A stretch of 64,000 nt of DNA, taken from the NCBI GenBank assembly GCA_022702705.1, contig CM040423.1, forward strand, positions 113,145,738 to 113,209,737, given 5' to 3'. The notes beneath the pieces are model-generated. The model saw only the letters and a program-made list of their open reading frames with translations. It made no database searches and had not been told where the DNA came from. The first letter of the stretch is position 1; each line of letters opens with the position of its first letter. Made by a program: the position numbers and the translations under genes. This DNA comes from Papilionanthe hookeriana x Papilionanthe teres (lineage: Eukaryota; Streptophyta; Magnoliopsida; Asparagales; Orchidaceae). Of the stretch, positions 23,865 through 34,290 are shown piece by piece.

Positions 23865-24350
23865 GAATGAGTTCTGGGTATGTCATGATGAAGACGTTAA
23901 ACTAAGCTCTTTGTGGGAGGCAACCCATAGTTATCGGTGTGCTTTGCTTTATGCTTGCTTTATGTGCTTTGTTTGATTTGTTTTTATGTTTTGGTGGTAG
24001 TATTTTGGAATTTTTATGTTACAGTAGTGTTTATTTGACCTTATTTTATGACTTAGAGGAGTTGAAATGAAATTTTGGACAATTGGCAGACCTGTGCTAA
24101 ATTAAGCACTGGCGGCTAAACGCCGGCTAGTTGGCGCTTAGGCGCCGAAGTTATAAAGCATGTGATAAATGAGGTTCTATAGACTTAGATCATGGGAAAG
24201 TGGTTTTGGAAGTTATTTTGGAGTTTTAAAACGTTTAATGCCGGTTTATGCACTTCTAAAGTCTATAATAAAGGCCCTGGATTAAAAGTAACACTTGCCC
24301 CAAGTCCTATTTTCATTCCTGAGTCTTAGGAAGAGTGTCTTGAGTGCATC
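23865..24350 (+). promoter_or_regulatory. Element B pol-aORF1 intergenic control region
   Basis: It starts with the conserved post-pol motif: GTTAAACTAAGCTCTTTGTG, then GGGAGGCAACCC, whose arms TGTGGG/CCCATA around AGGCAA could form a hairpin (23922-23939). Next comes one copy of the family 1 dyad unit at 24112-24146 (GGCGGCTAAACG ... GGCGCTTAGGCGCC). TATA-like sequences lie at 24152-24158 and 24264-24272 (TATAATAAA), the second about 80 bases before the aORF1 ATG, the same place as the TATA box in element C. Confidence 0.65.
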
Positions 24351-24749
24351 ATGTCTTCCCAAGAGAATGAGATCAAGAATAATGAGGATTCTGATATGAA
24401 TATGTTTATTAGTGACAATACTAAATAGTTATTCAATGAATTTCTCGTCGTTAGTATTCAAGGAATTACATAAAAGATTGCAAAGATCGAAGCTTGAGTA
24501 ACTTCAATCGAAACAAAGATTAATGAAACTAACGTACATTTGGAGCATATGAGATGGCAACTCAAGATGAAATTCAGTCATACAAGTCACGTGGAAGAAG
24601 CGGATAAGGTGATGTTCCTCAAGAATAAGTGGTTAGAAGAAGAAGATGTAAGAGTGTTCAATCATCGCCCGTTCTATCAGATTTATATTCCAGAAGGGTC
24701 AAATGGAAATAATAGTGATTTTGGATATATTCTGCCTACTGGAGAGTAG
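24351..24749 (+). pseudogene. Element B aORF1: short coiled-coil accessory protein, broken
   Basis: About 132 codons from ATG 24351 (MSSQENEIKNNEDSDMNMF) to TAG 24747-24749, with three in-frame stops. The N-terminal third is acidic. A heptad-like coiled coil follows (ITKIAKIEAxVTSIETKINE), then HMRWQLKMKFSH, FLKNKWLEEEDVRVFNHRPFYQIYI and a short tail. The coiled coil, the W-x-LK segment and the HRPFY box align with the C-terminal third of aORF1 in C and D (HIDWRLKEHFDH ... FRPFYNLF). The N-terminal transposon-protein domain of those proteins is absent here and in A. Function unknown. Confidence 0.7.
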
Positions 24750-25595
24750 AATTAAATGTTAGTTTGATCTTGTGGTTTGTTTTGTGTATCTTATATTTTA
24801 TGTGTTTGTTGTTTTAAGTGTTTAATGTTTTATGTTTGTGTTATGTTGCACTTTAATGTGTGATTGTTACATCTTGATGATGTAAAGCTATCTTTATGAT
24901 TATTGAGTATGTTCATATCTAGGGAATTTCATCCAAAGTATTTGGATAGAAATTTTTAATTTATATTAAGTGTGGTTTGTTTTTAATGATTATAAGTTTG
25001 TGTTTGTGTGAAACTTGATTAGAATCGATGGATATTAAAATTTGAAATTGGAGTATTGGGAGATTTATGGGGAAGAGACAATTATTTTGAGAAGATTAAG
25101 GGTGATTAACTAAGTGGTTTAGTGCATTTTCTTAATTGTGAAAATCTAGGCATTAGCGGCTAAGCGACAGAGTGTCAGCGCTTAAGCGCCCGATTTCGCA
25201 GTGAAGAACCGAAGGCCTCGTGCTTAGGCACCGGTTCACAAAAATTGATTTTTAGCAGTTAAAAACCTGAAGATTGCCATTTTTGACTACCCCTATCATC
25301 ATCAAACTCTCATTTTTGCAAAATAGGAGCCTAGGGCATCAATATATTGGAGCATTTGAAAGCCGATCTCAACAAAAATTGTTAAATTTGGATTCCTTGA
25401 GGTAAGAGCACGACTCCTAAGTAAAAATTTTGATTTTCACCATGTATTTTAAGTACGTTTTGGAAAAATCCTAAAATCACTATTCATGGTGAAAATTTGA
25501 GGAAAAGGATGAGAAATTTCATGGATTTAGTGGAAATTACTTTTAAAAGTTTGATTTTGGAATTTATGGTGAATTTTTTTTGTGAATTTTTAGAG
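24750..25595 (+). promoter_or_regulatory. Element B region between aORF1 and aORF2 with dyad motifs
   Basis: Non-coding, T-rich first part. At 25155-25191 lies the family 1 unit again (GCGGCTAAGCGACA ... GTCAGCGCTTAAGCGCC), followed by a weaker copy TCGTGCTTAGGCACCGG at about 25217-25234. A leader-like A/T-rich segment with CACCATGTATTTTAAG and an 'AAATTTTGATTTTCACC' block also seen in family 2 leads to aORF2. Confidence 0.6.
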
Positions 25596-26747
25596 ATGGA
25601 TCCAAAGTTAAAGCGCGTGAGAGAAAAGACAAGATTTGATTCTGAAATGTTTGTTAGTGCAAGGGCTGAGGAACGATACTTCGACGCACTACAGTCACGT
25701 AAATTTATTGATGAGCTTGTGTTCAGTAAGCCAGGAGAAGTTATTGAAGAGATGATTTCTAGAAGGAATTGGGAGAATTACTGTTGGTTCTCCACTGTTG
25801 CTTCTCCACTGTTGCTGTTGTTTCTGTGGTCAGAGAGTTTTATGCAAACTTACCTTCAACAGAAGAGAATTTGGTGATGGTGAGGAGGCAAGAAGTTGAT
25901 TTTTCACCTGCAGTAATCAACACTTTTTATCGACTGTCACCTGATATGTTTTGTTTTTATGCAATCTATCATCCTACTGAGGGAGAGTTAGATGAGATAA
26001 TGACATTTCTAACTGATGGAAGAGGATTATGGAAGATAACTAATGATAGAAGAGTCAATTTTCAGGCCTCTAAGTTAAATGCCACATCTAAAGCATGGCA
26101 TTATTTTTATCTCATCTAAGCTATTGCCTTCAAGTCATACTAGTAAAGTTACAAGGGAGAGAGCTGTGATGAACTATTGCATTCAGCAAGAGAAACCTAT
26201 AGATATTGGAGCATTCATTTATGATTATATTTTGAATTGTGCCAGATCTACCACTACTGTAGGTATAGGATTTCCTTCCTTGTTTCATTCATTATGTGTG
26301 CGGTCTGGTGTAAAATTTGAAACTTGGGAAGAGGTTCTTCAGCCTTTGAAACCAATTACCAGTGTAAACATTGGGACTTACACTGTACACTCAGATTTTG
26401 GTTGAAGAGGAGGGTTTGGTAGGGCTTCTACTACTTCTGCTTCTGCTGCTTCTTCTTTCCGTGCTACTTCTTTGCAAGCTTGATAATCTAGTGATTCACA
26501 GACTGGTTTGTTAAGAAAGATTTTGAAGAAGGCGAGTCTTACTCGTGAGCATGTTAGAGACATGGATGGTAAGATGGAAAATATGGAAAGATATATTGTA
26601 AAACATGATGAATATGAGGAGAATTATCAGCATTATTTGGATAGATTGATTAGAGGTGATATGAGTGCTAAGTTGCTCCCTCATCCATTCTATATACCAT
26701 ATGTGTCATCCAGAGATTAGAATGAACAAAATGATGATGATGATTAG
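25596..26747 (+). pseudogene. Element B aORF2: plant transposon-protein-like accessory ORF, broken
   Basis: Starts at ATG 25596 (MDPKLKRVREKTRFDSEMF). The body is the domain often annotated 'putative plant transposon protein' beside plant Ty3 elements: FVSARAEERYFDALQSRKF, VREFYANLPS, VDFSPAVINTFYRL, IMTFLTDGRGLWKI, VNFQASKLNATSKAWHYF, then ERAVMNYCIQQEKPIDIGAF and FPSLFHSLCVRSGVKF. The C-terminal third has a Ser/Ala-rich linker and a coiled region, ending RD-stop with an Asp tail (stop 26745-26747). A 14-bp tandem duplication (TTCTCCACTGTTGC, about 25788-25815) shifts the frame. Further slips lie near 26115 and 26405. Role not known; it is not an envelope-like protein as far as I can see (no signal peptide or transmembrane pair). 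Confidence 0.78.
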
Positions 26748-27333
26748 TAGATTTGTTTTATGTGTTATTGAGTTTCTGTTGATGTACTGATGTATGTTGT
26801 GTCTTGTGTTTTATTTTGATGTTGTGTATGTGGTGAGAACTCTGATAGTATGCTGATTGTAGTTGGACTATCTTTTATGCATATTCAGATGTATCTTTTT
26901 GGTTTGATATTCTATATTATTTTGATGTATGTTGTGTTAGAGTTTTTATAGTGTGTATTTTAATTCCAAAACTGTTAGGAGAATATGGAACACTATTAAA
27001 AACTATTATTTAAAAATTGGATGTTTAAAACTTTTCAAAATCTACTACTATAATTTGTTATCTAGTATTGATGTGATTTCAGTTATTTTCAGTTGGTGAG
27101 TATTTGCTCTAAAAACCTCCACTACTTTAGAAGTCTTTTGAAATTTTTACTTTTCATTTTATAAAAATTTTGAAAAAAAAAATTTGAATTTGATTTCTTT
27201 TTACTCCTGTTTTTAAATTGTTATACTTACATATTTAGGATATTAAGATTCCTGCAAGCATATTATGTTAGTTTTTAATTCTCACCCATGTATCATTTCT
27301 TATGCTTAAATGTTTTATCCTAACTAAAAAATA

Positions 27334-27356
27334 AATTTTGCGCGGGGGGGGGGAAT
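27334..27356 (+). other. Internal (second) polypurine tract of element B
   Basis: AATTTTGCGC followed by a run of ten G and GAATTTT, about 0.87 kb upstream of the 3' LTR. It lies at the same relative place as AAGATTTGGGGAGGGAAAAA in C and AAGTTTGGGGG-type tracts in A and D. Confidence 0.6.
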
Positions 27357-28212
27357 TTTAAAAATAGAAAATTTTTCAAAAACCTAAAATTTTATTTATT
27401 CTCAAGAATACTTAAAACTAATTTGATTTTTGATTGAAAACAAATATGTATATGAAGTTATATTAGGGGAATAAAATTTTGAATATATAAATGAATAAAA
27501 GATTTTAGTTAAGATTTATAGTAATAATGAAAAATTTAAAGTTAAAATTTTCTTAGTGAAAAGTGTTAATTATAGTTAAACTATCTTTATTAAGAAATGT
27601 TGTATTTTTGGATAAATATATGATTTGACTTTTATTCTTCAAAGCTTAAATTTCTTTTATTGAGGAGTAATTTTCAAATACTATTATTATGATTTTTAAG
27701 TGAAAGATGTATATCAGACCTTTATTTTAAATGAAAGGGTGGAATTCAAAATCATTAAAGGCCTATCCAGATACAGTAATTTTTACCTTACAAAAAAAAA
27801 GTATGTGAAAAGGGAGGAGAAACTTAAGGATTTAAAGAGCTAATCAAAAATTGGTTCCATACATAAATTATAAGGTATAAGTTCTGAGAAAATCTAAAGC
27901 TTAAGGTTATAATATAGTAAGTAAAATTATTTTCATATAATGATTTTTAAGTGAGAAAAATAAGTGTCTGAATCCTATATTTTGAAGAATCTACAAGTAT
28001 TTTTGAATTAGATAGAAACCAATATTTTACATCATCCTTTACCTAAGAACTTTCTAAACTTTAAGTTGGTCTTAATTACTGAAATTTTTTCTAAATTGGA
28101 CTATTCCATTTCTAGAACTAGATTTTGTTACCATCCTAGGAAACTCATTACATAATTTTCATACTAAAATTTTCTATGTGATTAAGAGTCACTTGAGGAC
28201 AAGTAATAATTT

Positions 28213-28226
28213 AAGTTTGGGGATTT
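28213..28226 (+). other. Element B polypurine tract
   Basis: AAGTTTGGGGATTT directly before the 3' LTR start (TAATACTCC, with the terminal TG mutated to TA). It would prime plus-strand DNA synthesis. Confidence 0.85.
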
Positions 28227-28616
28227 TAATACTCCTAAACTATATAATATTTTTATGCACATTTTTTATACATATTTTTGATGATATTGCACTTTAATGG
28301 AAGGTATTTTGTGTTTTTCTTACAGGTATGATGAAAATGAGTGATTATAATGAAAGGAGCAAAATTGGATCAAATTTGGAGCAAAAAAAAATGAAAAAAA
28401 TGAAAAATTGGACACTAGCGGCTAAGCGTCGCCTAGTCGACGCTTAGGCGCCACAGTTATAAAAATAAAATTTAATCAAATTTGGCGCCATTTCCAAGGG
28501 GTGTTTGAGGCAACTTTTGATGGTAACCTCCTTAACTTCCTTTTGGCGGCAGAAATGATCCAAAGGATGCATGGTTTGGTGGATACATTGAATCGGGACA
28601 CAATTTGAAGAGACAC
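28227..28616 (+). repeat. Element B 3' LTR, first part (interrupted by C)
   Basis: Matches 9311-9699 of the 5' LTR. It contains the best copy of the family 1 dyad: arms CTAAGCGTCG (28422-28431) and CGACGCTTAG (28438-28447) are perfectly complementary around CCTAGT. The PBS-like site is at 28483-28500. It ends in GACAC (28612-28616), the duplication created by C; the LTR resumes at 42086. Confidence 0.93.
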
Positions 28617-30171
28617 TGACCACAAGAAAATATATTGCGAATTTTATTTCAATTTAATATGAAATTACACATTAAAGAAAGGTATTTTCTATGTTTTATT
28701 GCAGGAATGAAGATTTATAGGTGATAAGAGAAAAAAGAGCAAAAAGGGGCGAATCTGGAGCAAAAAGGACAAAAATTGATGAAAATTAAACTGTCCCGCC
28801 GACGGTGAGATTTAAGCCGCCGACGGTGAGATTTTCCTGAAATATTTTAATATATTATGATAGTGCCCGCCGACGGCGAGATCGAGCCCGCCGACAACGA
28901 GCCTGAATGGTTAGCCTTTCTTCTAGAAGCCCGCAGACGGCGAGATCGAGCCCGCCGATGGCGAGACAGTTGATTCAAGCCAAATTCGATGAATCTGGAT
29001 GCGTTTTGAAGAGGTGCTTAAGAAACCTTTGGAAATATGACTCCTTCTATAAATAGAGACGATTTTGTGTGTTATGGTGTGTCAGTTGGTGTCAATTTAG
29101 TGTTTCCTTTTATATTAAGAGTTAGTGTTTAGTGTCTTGGTGAGTTAAAAGTGTGTTGTACAAGAAGGAAGAGTCAGAGGAATTTGAGGAATCTGCTTGG
29201 GGAGAAGAATTGAGATAAGTATATTTGTTTATTATTTTATAACTTTAAATGAAAACCAAAATCTGTGTTATTATTGCCATGCATTCTGAGTAGTTTCCTT
29301 TGTCTTTCTCATGGTTGTTGAGGTTTTGTGAAATGAAGAATTAAAAGAGTTGTGCTTAATAATATTAAGTAGAGATTGTGATAATCTTTTAATAAATCTT
29401 AATTTACTTTCAATTTGGCCAATTGAATTGTTAACATATTTTGAATTATCAACTATAGTAAGGGTTACATCCAAGATTCAGAGAATTCAATAGCCTTGAA
29501 TGGAGGGTACAAATAAATAAGGAAATATTAATTATCGGGCAAAGAATTGAGTATTTTAGTGTGACAGACTAAAATCTTCAATTCGGTACTATTGTTTGGG
29601 AGCTGAAGTGTAGATGTTAGCCCTCAGGTGAGGGGAACGTGGGAGCTCCGAAGTGGCAGCCAGTATCCTCCCGACCTAGCCACGGATTCAGTAACCAAAC
29701 ATAAGCATTAGTCAATGTTCTTTGCACCTGGACCAAAGGGTAAAGAATAGGAATGCTCCTATTTTGCACAATATAATTCTAAACTCATTTAATTATTAAT
29801 TCACTCAATCCTCTTAAAAAGGAGAAAGATAATTTTCTAATTTGACTTATATATTCTGATTTTTTTAAGTATTAGTTTAAGCATTCTTCATTTTTCGTTA
29901 CTATACTAAATTAGATTAGTAATCGACTTTACTAAAAAAAATAGTCTGTAAATCTCTAACTTCCCTGTGGGATCGATATCTAGGACTCCAATATAGCCAT
30001 TTATTACTTGAACGATACGTATACTTGCGTTGATTAAAGGGGAGGGAGTACAATTGCTACTTACTTTGAAAAACATATATAACTTTATTAAGCTTAACAA
30101 TTATATACATCCTTCTTTTTTTACCCTACTCTCCCCCTAGGCTGAATTCTTATATTTGCAGCCAGAGGTCA
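28617..30171 (+). repeat. Element C 5' LTR (1,555 bp)
   Basis: From TGACCACAAG to CCAGAGGTCA. U3 contains a cluster of CGCCGACGGCGAGATC-type units at 28796-28967 (six recognisable units). A clear TATA box, TATAAATAG, follows at 29048-29056, about 80 bases after the last unit. R/U5 holds GTGTGACAGACTAAAATC (about 29560), the GGTGAGGGGAACGTGGGAG segment, TCAATGTTCTTTGCACC (about 29723), TTCCCTGTGGGATCGATATC (about 29961) and ACGATACGTATACTTGCG (about 30012). The 3' LTR lacks one repeat unit of about 21 bp. Confidence 0.96.
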
Positions 30172-30177
30172 ATTTTT

Positions 30178-30195
30178 TGGCGCCGTTGCCGGGGA
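30178..30195 (+). other. Element C primer binding site (tRNA-Asp)
   Basis: TGGCGCCGTTGCCGGGGA, complementary to the 3' end of plant tRNA-Asp as I know it (ending CGGCAACGGCGCCA). It is preceded by the six-base spacer ATTTTT. It serves here as the reference for the decayed sites in A, B and D. Confidence 0.93.
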
Positions 30196-30284
30196 AGCAA
30201 AGTAATTATTAAGGTAATCACTAAAATAAATATTAAAGATAATTACTAGAGTAACGAACTATTTTATTATTATTTTAGTGGTGT

Positions 30285-31806
30285 ATGCGTAAATTTGGAA
30301 CCGAAAGTTTAATACCTTACGATTCAGAGTTAGAGCGCACTATTAAAAGAATTAGAAAACAGAAAAGAGAAATCATAAAATTAAATCAAATGGCAAATAA
30401 TCCAGAAATTGAAAATATAAACCAACCAAGACCTTTGAAAGATTTTGCTAACCCTACATTAGATGAAATTTACTTAACTATCCAAAATCCTGATGTAGCG
30501 GCTAACTCATTCGAGCTTAAACCTGCAATTATCCAATTGGTACAGAATAATCAATTTAGTGGTTCACCAAATGAAGATCCTAATTTACATCTTGCGAGTT
30601 TTTTAGAGTTATGTGCTACTTTTAGATATGACGGAGTATCTAATGACGCCGTTAGACTTAAAGTTATTTCCTTTTTCTTTAAGGGATAAGGCTAATATGT
30701 GGTTAAATTCATTAGCACCTGGATCAACTAAAACTTGGGGAGAATTATCACAAAAATTTCTATCTAAATAGTTTCCTCCTTCAAAAACTGCAAAGCTTAG
30801 AAATGATATAACTTCTTTTAGTCAGTTTAACGAAGAATCAATATATGAAGCTTGGGAGAGATTTAAAGATCTTCTTAGGAAATGCCCACATCATGCATTA
30901 GCAGATTGGTTAATTATACAAACTTTTTATAATGGTTTAGTAGGATCTCTTAGATCGATCATTGATGCTGCTGCTGGATGTTCATTAATGTCAAAACCTT
31001 TTGATGAAGCTGATTCATTAATTGAAGAAATGGCTACTAATAATTTTCAATGGCCTTCTGAAAGGTTAAATCCTAAAACAAATAGCGAGTATACATAATT
31101 CTGATGTAATATCTATGATAGCTTCTCAAATTGTTACTATATCCAAGAAATTAGATCATTTTAGATGAAATATTCTCCTAATATAAAAGAAGAAAATTTA
31201 TCTGGACAACTTATAGAAGCTCAATCCTCATATAAAACTATAAATGCTGTTAACAATAAACCCAATAATCCTTATGCAAATTATTATAACCCTGGGTGGA
31301 AAAATCATCCAAGTTTTAATTGGAATAACAATTTTGTTAATCAGCATTTGATGAATAATTCAATAAACCCAGTAGGAAATTCATCTAACTAAGGAAATGC
31401 TAATTTTAAACCTTCTTATCCACCTGGATTTAATAATAACTCTCAATTTAAAGATAAGAAGTTATCTATGGAAGAATTAATATTAAATTTGGGTCAACAT
31501 TTACAGAATCAAGGTAATCAGTTACAAATTCAAGGAAACTAATTACAAACTCAAGGAACATCAATTAAAAATATTGAAACTCAACTTGGACATATCGCTA
31601 CTGCACTTAATAATAGAAGTCCTGGAACTTTTCTTAGTAATGTGGAAATAAATCCTAAAGATCAAGGAAAAGAACAAATTAAAGCAATATAGTTACGAAG
31701 TGGAAAAGTGTTAGAAACAAGAATACAAGAAGAAACAGAAAGTCAGAATGAGGAGGTGGAAATCGAAAAAGATAAGGATCAGAAAGTTTAAAATCTAGAA
31801 GATCCA
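30285..31806 (+). pseudogene. Element C gag, broken
   Basis: Starts at ATG 30285 (MRKFGTESLIPYDSELERT). It is open to 30689: FELKPAIIQLVQNNQFSGSP, EDPNLHLASFLELC. A one-base excess near 30660 shifts the frame in front of RDKANMWLNSLAPG. Capsid blocks continue: KTWGELSQKFLSK, SIYEAWERFKDLLRKCPHH, NNFQWPSERLNPK. The nucleocapsid side 31165-31392 contains NPYANYYNPGWKNHPSFNWN. A glutamine-rich segment (QGNQLQIQGN) that could form a coiled coil and a Lys/Glu-rich tail follow. Five or more stops or slips. No CCHC knuckle. Confidence 0.92.
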
Positions 31807-32767
31807 TTGATACCTATGAAAATTTCTATAGAGAAACCACCACCACCATTTCTTCAGCGACTAAGGCAACATAAAAGAGATAAACAATTTTCTAAATTTA
31901 TTGAAATTTTTAAAAAATTAACGGTAAACATTCCTTTTGTAGAAGCATTAGAACAAATGCCCAATTATGTGAAATTTATGAAGGATATTTTAAATAAAAA
32001 AAGAAAATTCACAAACAATGAAACTGTTGCACTTAGCGAAGAATGTAGTACAATTATTCAGAAAAGCATCCTAAAAAATTAAAAGATCCTGGTAGTTTCA
32101 CTATACCTTGCGTTATTGGAGAACATTTTTATGGAAAAGCATTATGTGATATAGGAGCCAACATAAATCTAATGCCTCTATCAATTTTTAAAAGAAAAGG
32201 ATTAGGAGAAGCCTCACCTACTTTAGTAACTCTTCAGTTAGCGGATCGTTCTGTTACTTATCCTAAGGGAGTTATTGAAGATGTGTTAGTAAAAGTGGAT
32301 AAGTTTATCTTCCCAGTAGATTTAATTGTTTTAGATATGGAAGAAGATAAAGAAATACCCATAATATTAGGAAGACCCTTCTTAGCTACTGGAAAAGCTA
32401 TGATTGATGTTCAAAAAGGAGAATTAACTATGAGAGTAAACGATAAAAAAATTACCTTCAACATTGTAAAATTAATGAAATATCTTGCTATAAAAAAGAT
32501 GATGAATGTTTTTTAATGGAAATTATTGAACATCTACAAAATGAACATTTTAAAGAATACTTTGAGGAAAAACTCGAAATAGAAAATACTGAATTAATTG
32601 AAGAAACAAACAATGAAGAATTTGATTATATACAGGAAAAATTTGAATTGTTGGATAATACAGAAAATGCTGAAAATAATATAGTTCTATCAATTATTAA
32701 ACCTCCTGAACTTGAATTAAAAATCTTACCTACTCATTTGAAGTATGCTTATTTAGGTAACTCTTGA
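31807..32767 (+). pseudogene. Element C linker, protease and acidic spacer
   Basis: The linker is open 31807-32082 (EKPPPPFLQRLRQHKRDKQF, FIEIFKKLTVNIPFVEALEQ). A slip near 32070 separates it from the protease. The active site reads DIGANINLMPLSIFKRKG, with the Asp codon at 32148-32150; the common DLGAS form is DIGAN here. YPKGVIEDVLVKVDKFIFPV and ILGRPFLATGKAMIDVQKG are intact. A slip near 32490 precedes the acidic spacer 32516-32767, which ends KPPELELKILPTHLKYAYLG. Confidence 0.92.
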
Positions 32768-34290
32768 CTTTACCGGTTATTATATCAACAGAATTAAATG
32801 AATCACAAGAGAAAAAACTTTTGGACACATTAAAAAAATATAAGAAAACTTTTGGCTGGACTTTAGCAGATATTAAATGAATTAGTCATTCAATCTGTAT
32901 GCACCGAATTATTTTAGATACCATACACAAACACAGAGTTGATCCCCAAAGGAGATTAAATTCGATTAGAAAGAGAGAGTCAAGAAAGAAATATTAAAAT
33001 GGTTAGATAATGATATTATATATCCTATTTCGACGAGTGCTTGGGTAAGCCCGATTCATCTGTGTTCTAAGAAAGGAGGAGTGATTGTTGAAGCTAATGA
33101 AAATAATGATTTAATACCTATCAAAAAAGTTATTGGATGGCGTATATGTATTGACTATAGAAAATTAAATGCGACCACTAGGAAAGATCACTTCCCTTTA
33201 CCATTTCTAGACCAAATGTTGGATAGACTAGCCGGACATAAATATTTTTGTTTTTTAGATGGATATATCGGTTATCATCAAATTCTTATTGCTCCTGAGG
33301 ATCAAGAGAAAACTACATTTACCAGTCCTTATGGAACATTCGCTTTTCGAAGAATGCCTTTTGGATTATGTAATGCACCTGCAACATTCCAGAGATGTAT
33401 GATGTCTATATTTAGCAAATTAATTGATGATGGAATGGAAGTATTTATGGATGATTTCTCTGTATTTGGAACATCATTTGACGTATGCTTGAGTCACCTT
33501 GAAAAAGTCTTAGAAGTATGTGAGAAAACTAACTTAGTTCTAAATTGGGAGAAATGTCAATTTATGGTTACAGGAAGAATTGTATTAGGGCATAAAATTT
33601 CAGAAAATGACATGGAAGTAGATCCTACAAAAATTCAAGTTGTGGCTAAATTACCACCTCTTACTACAGTGAGAGGGGTAAGAAGTTTTCTTGGACATTC
33701 TTGTTTTTACAGACGCTACATAAAAGATTTTTCAAAAATTACTAAACCTCTATGCCAACTATTAGAAAAAGACAAGAAATTTGAATTCATAACAGAATGC
33801 TTAAATGCTTTTGAATTAATAAAAGATAAATTAATCACAACACCTATAATAGTTTCCCCTGATTGGGAGAAACCATTTGAACTTATGTGTGATGCTAGTG
33901 ATTATGCAATAGGAGCTGTTCTTGGACGAAGATATGATAAAATTTTTAAAGGCATATACTATGCTAGTAAAACTTTCAATAATGCTGAAATCAACTATAC
34001 AGTTACTGAAAAAGAATTATTAGCAATTGTTTATGCTTTTGATAAATTTAGATCTTACCTAATTGGAACTAAATGTATTGTGCATACTGATCACTCTGCT
34101 ATTAAATATTTAATACAAAAGAAGGATACCAAACCAAGATTAATCAGATGGATATTATTGATGCAAGAATTTGATTTTGAAATCATTAATAAAAAGGGAA
34201 CTGATAATCAAATTATAGATCATTTATCAAGACTAGAATATAATGAACTATCTGACACTGATAATGAAATTACAGACCATTTTCCTGACG
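32768..34290 (+). pseudogene. Element C reverse transcriptase-RNase H (core intact)
   Basis: RT begins with KKYKKTFGWTLADIK, then a stop and slips between 32877 and 33080. From 33081 the frame is open for 432 codons. RT motifs: GWRICIDYRKLN, FPLPFLDQMLDRLAGHKYF, FLDGYIGYHQI, FTSPYGTFAFRRMPFGLCN and FMDDFSVFG (metal-binding Asp codons 33450-33455). The connection (GHSCFYRRYIKDFSKITKPL) leads to RNase H: CDASDYAIGAVLG, TEKELLAIVYAFDKFRSYL, VHTDHSAIKYL, KKGTDNQIIDHLSRLE. All catalytic acidic residues of both enzymes can be seen. The frame runs on to a stop at 34377-34379 in the RNase H-integrase spacer. The ATG-like start is arbitrary because the domain is part of a longer gag-pol polyprotein. 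Confidence 0.95.

Larger units (their letters stand above)
26748..28226 (+). other. Element B 3' non-coding region up to the 3' LTR
   Basis: No acceptable ORF. It holds an internal polypurine tract (27334-27356). A block shared with A, C and D follows: AATCATTAAAGGCCTATCC (about 27750), an A-run, GGGAGGAGAAACTTAAGG (about 27813) and AATCAAAAATTGG. Then come ACTTGAGGACAAGTAATAAT and the canonical polypurine tract at 28213-28226. Confidence 0.75.

Noticed and set aside
28796..28967. CRISPR-like array, because GC-rich units repeat
   Set aside because: Units are directly adjacent or irregularly spaced, without spacers of uniform length, and lie in a plant LTR.
30640..30690. Programmed frameshift in gag: the frame breaks at the same T-rich spot in all four elements (about 4620, 11570, 30660, 55260)
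   Set aside because: The shift has different signs: B and C carry one extra base, D one fewer, and A is rearranged. This fits slippage at a T run and not a conserved recoding site.
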